Below are positions 16,212 to 18,182 of a DNA stretch of 18,182 nt, piece by piece. The stretch is from JANRKT01 sp033763355 (GTDB lineage Bacteria > Bacteroidota > Bacteroidia > Chitinophagales > Chitinophagaceae), in the NCBI GenBank assembly GCA_033763355.1, contig JANRKT010000179.1, forward strand, positions 1 to 18,182. The letters run 5' to 3'. Every line of letters begins with the position of its first letter. The stretch's first letter is position 1. Both the position numbers and the translations under genes were made by a program. The notes under the pieces are model-generated. The model worked only from the letters and a program-made list of their open reading frames with translations. It was not told the DNA's origin and did not search any database.

Positions 16212-16437
16212 TGTAGTATAAATTCTATACAAGCAGCCGGTTAATTTTCTACGGGACAAAAATTTTATCCTCTACGCCTGGTAAAAGAATAAAGGCATTA
16301 CTTAATTGCTGTAAACAAAAACGGTTAAATTGCTTTTACGCCATCAGATTCATTAATCTTATCCTTATTCCGGGTACTTTGGTTATGGCCCTGATTTTTT
16401 TTTAAAACATTCCTGCCTGGTGCAGGAATGTTTTTTT
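16212..16437 (+). ncRNA. Candidate small RNA or long CNT 3' untranslated region
   Basis: About 215 bases lie between the CNT stop (16189) and a strong terminator, with no credible reading frame on either strand. Several local inverted repeats are visible: GTATA-AATTC-TATAC (16216-16230), a long-range GTAAAAG/CTTTTAC pair (about 16281-16339) and AGATT-CATT-AATCT (16346-16359). A promoter-like motif lies at its left edge. This could be an independent small RNA ending at the terminator, or just a long tail of the CNT message. It does not resemble tRNA, tmRNA, SRP RNA or RNase P RNA as far as I can see. Confidence 0.25.
16404..16437 (+). terminator. Rho-independent terminator
   Basis: AAAACATTCCTGC (16404-16416) pairs perfectly with GCAGGAATGTTTT (16422-16434) around the loop CTGGT, and seven T residues (16431-16437) follow the stem core. 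It ends plus-strand transcription 215-248 bases after the CNT stop. On the minus strand no T-run follows beyond the stem, so it acts mainly in one direction. Confidence 0.9.
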
Positions 16438-16450
16438 GCAATGGTATAAC

Positions 16451-16612
16451 CTAAAACGCATCATCTAAACCTGCCGGGTTTACATAAAATTTTATAGCTG
16501 CCTTTTGACTGTTTATTATTCCAGCCCGGTTTCGCTGTACGGGGTCCTGATTCTTTTTCTTAACTTCAGGCTCAACATAATCATTTTGCGGGCCATTCTT
16601 CCCAACATGCAT
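16451..16612 (-). CDS. Doubtful small open frame, 53 or 63 residues
   Basis: A minus-strand frame stops at 16451 and could start at ATG 16612 (53 residues, MHVGKNGPQNDYVEPEV...) or at ATG 16642 (63 residues). The product would be hydrophilic, rich in Lys, Asn, Gln and Asp, with no signal peptide, helix or known motif. Codon use is not unlike the neighbours. The longer form would overlap the start of the plus-strand miniprotein gene by 17 bases; the shorter form leaves 13 bases between the two starts. I do not recognise it, and it may simply be a chance open frame in the gap between the terminator and the miniprotein gene. Confidence 0.25.
   Translation of the reverse strand: MHVGKNGPQNDYVEPEVKKKNQDPVQRNRAGIINSQKAAIKFYVNPAGLDDAF
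16466..16495. repeat. Two adjacent inverted repeats
   Basis: TAAACC-TGCCG-GGTTTA (16466-16482) is a 6-base stem with a 5-base loop, and ATAAAATTTTAT (16484-16495) is a perfect 12-base palindrome one base later. They lie downstream of the terminator and about 130 bases before the miniprotein gene. They may be regulator sites for the genes to the right, but AT-rich palindromes also arise by chance. Confidence 0.25.
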
Positions 16613-16625
16613 TAAAATTACCGTC

Positions 16626-16778
16626 ATGGTTACATTGCTCATTTCTGCTATACTGTTTCTTTCAACATTACTTTTAATTGTAAGCCTCCGGTATTTAAAA
16701 CATCAAAAAGCACGTGAAACCGTTTTCTTTCTGAAAGACAACAGCCGCCTTCTTAATGAAATACGGTTCCTGCTTTGA
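16626..16778 (+). CDS. Small membrane protein, 50 residues, upstream of the oxidase gene
   Basis: An ATG at 16626 opens a 50-codon frame ending in TGA at 16776-16778. It is the only usable start in this frame back to the stop at 16578. The N-terminal half is a clear membrane helix (about residues 2-20, VTLLISAILFLSTLLLIVSL), followed by RYLKHQKARE and an amphipathic helix-like tail (VFFLKDNSRLLNEIRFLL) with leucines spaced as in a coiled coil. The charge pattern puts the tail on the cytoplasmic side by the positive-inside rule. The stop is only 6 bases before the ATG of the flavin oxidase gene, so the two are very likely in one message. I do not recognise a family. It may anchor, regulate or help a partner protein. 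There is no Shine-Dalgarno sequence; TCATTTTG at 16581-16588 is a one-mismatch -7 element. Confidence 0.6.
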   Translation: MVTLLISAILFLSTLLLIVSLRYLKHQKARETVFFLKDNSRLLNEIRFLL

Positions 16779-16784
16779 AACGTT

Positions 16785-18032
16785 ATGAAAAGAAGGGAAT
16801 TTCTTACTTCAGCACTGGGCCTGCCTTTGGTTGCAGGCAATGATGGATCAAAACCCCAAAGTACTATAATGTCTCTGCAGAAAAATCATTATGATGTTAT
16901 TGTAATTGGCGCCGGTTCAATGGGGGCATCAGCCTGTTATTTTCTTGCAGCCCGCGGCCATAAAGTGCTGGGGCTTGAACAATTTAATGTGCCTCATGAA
17001 AAAGGTTCTCATGCCGGTCAGAGCCGTATTATACGCAAAGCCTATTTTGAACACCCTGATTATGTGCCCCTGCTGAACAGGGCTTATCATAACTGGAAAC
17101 AGATTGAAGAACTCTCGGGAATAAAACTTTACTATAAAACCGGATTGTTATACCAGGGAAAACCGGAACATATTGTTTTGAAAGGAACGAGGCAGGCTGC
17201 AGATATGCATAATATCAGTTTGAATGAACTCAGCCCTGAAGAATCAGCAAGACAATTTCCACAGTTTAAACTTCCTGAAGGCTTTACCAGTTTTATTGAA
17301 CCCTCCGCAGGTTTTATAACACCTGAAAAAGCCATCAGCACTTATATTGCCGGGGCCATAAAAAATGGCGCTGCCATCAGGACAAATGAAAAAGTACTGG
17401 ACTGGAAAAAAGAAAAAGAACATATAAAGGTGGTTACTGCCAAAGAAATTTTTTATTGCAAAAAACTGGTTGTTACGGCAGGTGCATGGGCAGGTAAACT
17501 GGCGCCGCAATTAAAACCGCAGCTTAAAGTAACAAGGCAAATTGTGGCATGGATGAAACCATTGAAGCCTGAACTGTTTTCATTGGAAAATTTTCCATGC
17601 TGGGTGATTGCCGATGAAGGGCGGGGAGTTTACTATGGTTTCCCCATGTTGCCGAATGACCGTTTTGTTGGCCCTGCGGGATTAAAAGTAGCACATCATT
17701 TTCCCGGTGTTGAAAGCGACCCTGATAATGTGAACAGGAATATTAGCAAAGAAGATGAAGAAGACATACGTTACGCATTACAGAAATACCTTCCCGCTGC
17801 AAATGGTGCACTGCTTGAATTTAAAACCTGCTTATATACTTACAGTAAAGATGAAAATTTTATTATTGACCACCTGCCCGGTTTCAACGGGGATGTAACC
17901 ATTGCATGCGGTTTCAGCGGTCATGGTTTTAAATTTGTTTCTGTAGTGGGTGAAATATTAGCAGACCTTGCCATGGAAGGAAAAACAAAACTACCGGTTG
18001 ATTTTCTGAAGCTGGGCAGGTTTGGCGCCTGA
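16785..18032 (+). CDS. FAD-dependent amine oxidase, sarcosine/N-methyltryptophan oxidase-like (DAO family)
   Basis: This 415-residue enzyme resembles monomeric sarcosine oxidase (MSOX) and SolA, which oxidise N-methyl amino acids with oxygen and release formaldehyde and hydrogen peroxide. The FAD-binding 'VIGAGSMGA' has GxGxxG at 42-47 and Glu65 for the ribose. 'SHAGQSRIIRKAYFEH' (75-90) is the family signature with the substrate-site Arg residues. Cys349 in 'TCLYTYSKDENFIIDHLP' is in the place of the Cys that binds flavin covalently in MSOX and SolA, and 'CGFSGHGFKFVSVVGE' follows near the C-terminus. Unlike most family members it begins with MKRREFLTSALGLPLVAG, a twin-arginine (Tat)-like leader of about 20-28 residues. 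An internal ATG at 16869 (Met29) would give the normal cytoplasmic form. Exact substrate is open. Confidence 0.88.
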   Translation: MKRREFLTSALGLPLVAGNDGSKPQSTIMSLQKNHYDVIVIGAGSMGASACYFLAARGHKVLGLEQFNVPHEKGSHAGQSRIIRKAYFEHPDYVPLLNRAYHNWKQIEELSGIKLYYKTGLLYQGKPEHIVLKGTRQAADMHNISLNELSPEESARQFPQFKLPEGFTSFIEPSAGFITPEKAISTYIAGAIKNGAAIRTNEKVLDWKKEKEHIKVVTAKEIFYCKKLVVTAGAWAGKLAPQLKPQLKVTRQIVAWMKPLKPELFSLENFPCWVIADEGRGVYYGFPMLPNDRFVGPAGLKVAHHFPGVESDPDNVNRNISKEDEEDIRYALQKYLPAANGALLEFKTCLYTYSKDENFIIDHLPGFNGDVTIACGFSGHGFKFVSVVGEILADLAMEGKTKLPVDFLKLGRFGA

Positions 18033-18054
18033 ATCCTGCAAACTGAAACATCCT

Positions 18055-18182
18055 TTACGCCTGCTCAGCCTTTACTTCGGCAGCAGCCTGTACAGCTTTA
18101 CCGGCAGAATATTTACGTGCCACATTTTTCTTTCCTGCCGTTTTATGCAGGTAGGCATTGGCATCGTGCTGAAGAGAACCTT
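18055..18182 (-). CDS. C-terminal end of an unrecognised gene
   Basis: A minus-strand frame is open from the right window edge to a TAA whose complement is at 18055-18057, giving 41 complete residues. The piece begins GSLQHDANAYLHKTAGKKN and ends in a Lys/Ala/Glu-rich, probably helical tail (KAVQAAAEVKAEQA). The even spacing of Lys and Ala suggests a nucleic-acid-binding or otherwise charged cytosolic protein, but no family can be named. It is convergent with the flavin oxidase gene; only 22 bases separate the two stops and no terminator hairpin is seen there. Confidence 0.55.
   Translation of the reverse strand, partial: GSLQHDANAYLHKTAGKKNVARKYSAGKAVQAAAEVKAEQA

Overview
The window looks like chromosomal DNA from a Bacteroidota bacterium, most likely a Chitinophagaceae-type genus. 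The signs are several lipoproteins with short lipoboxes, start codons mostly without Shine-Dalgarno sequences, -7 elements of the TAnnTTTG type, a full-length DnaE carrying a PHP domain, and a secreted M1 peptidase. This placement is inferred from style; there is no rRNA in the window to confirm it. No tRNA, rRNA, CRISPR array, insertion sequence or phage gene was seen.

Layout. Positions 1-491 (minus) hold the N-terminal part of a secreted protein cut by the window edge. An orphan oligopeptide-binding lipoprotein (732-2372, minus) is divergent from a secreted M1 metallopeptidase (2422-4128, plus), which suggests a peptide digestion and capture pair. The peptidase runs stop-to-stop into an NlpC/P60 lipoprotein (4129-4878, minus). 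Next come the replicative polymerase dnaE (4982-8605) and thioredoxin trxA (8787-9107), which ends at a bidirectional terminator.

Positions 9166-14839 form a small glycan locus. On the minus strand, a GT2 glycosyltransferase and two SAM methyltransferases overlap one another (13221 down to 10894). They are followed by a LamG-domain lipoprotein and, beyond a strong terminator, a GT32-like DXD glycosyltransferase. A Wzx/MATE-type flippase points the other way (13352-14839). The likely theme is assembly, methylation and export of a surface or protein-linked glycan. The GT2 and methyltransferase part is visibly more AT-rich than dnaE, which fits horizontal exchange.

The right part holds a CNT nucleoside transporter (14903-16189) and then a 436-base stretch with no certain gene, containing a clear rho-independent terminator and a possible small RNA. 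After it come an unannotated 50-residue membrane miniprotein (16626-16778) and, 6 bases later, a sarcosine/N-methyltryptophan oxidase-like flavoenzyme with a twin-arginine leader (16785-18032). The C-terminal end of an unrecognised gene enters from the right edge (minus).

Most genes are ordinary. The points most worth a second look are the miniprotein-oxidase pair, the possible export of a covalent flavoprotein oxidase, the glycan locus, and the candidate transcript at 16212-16437.
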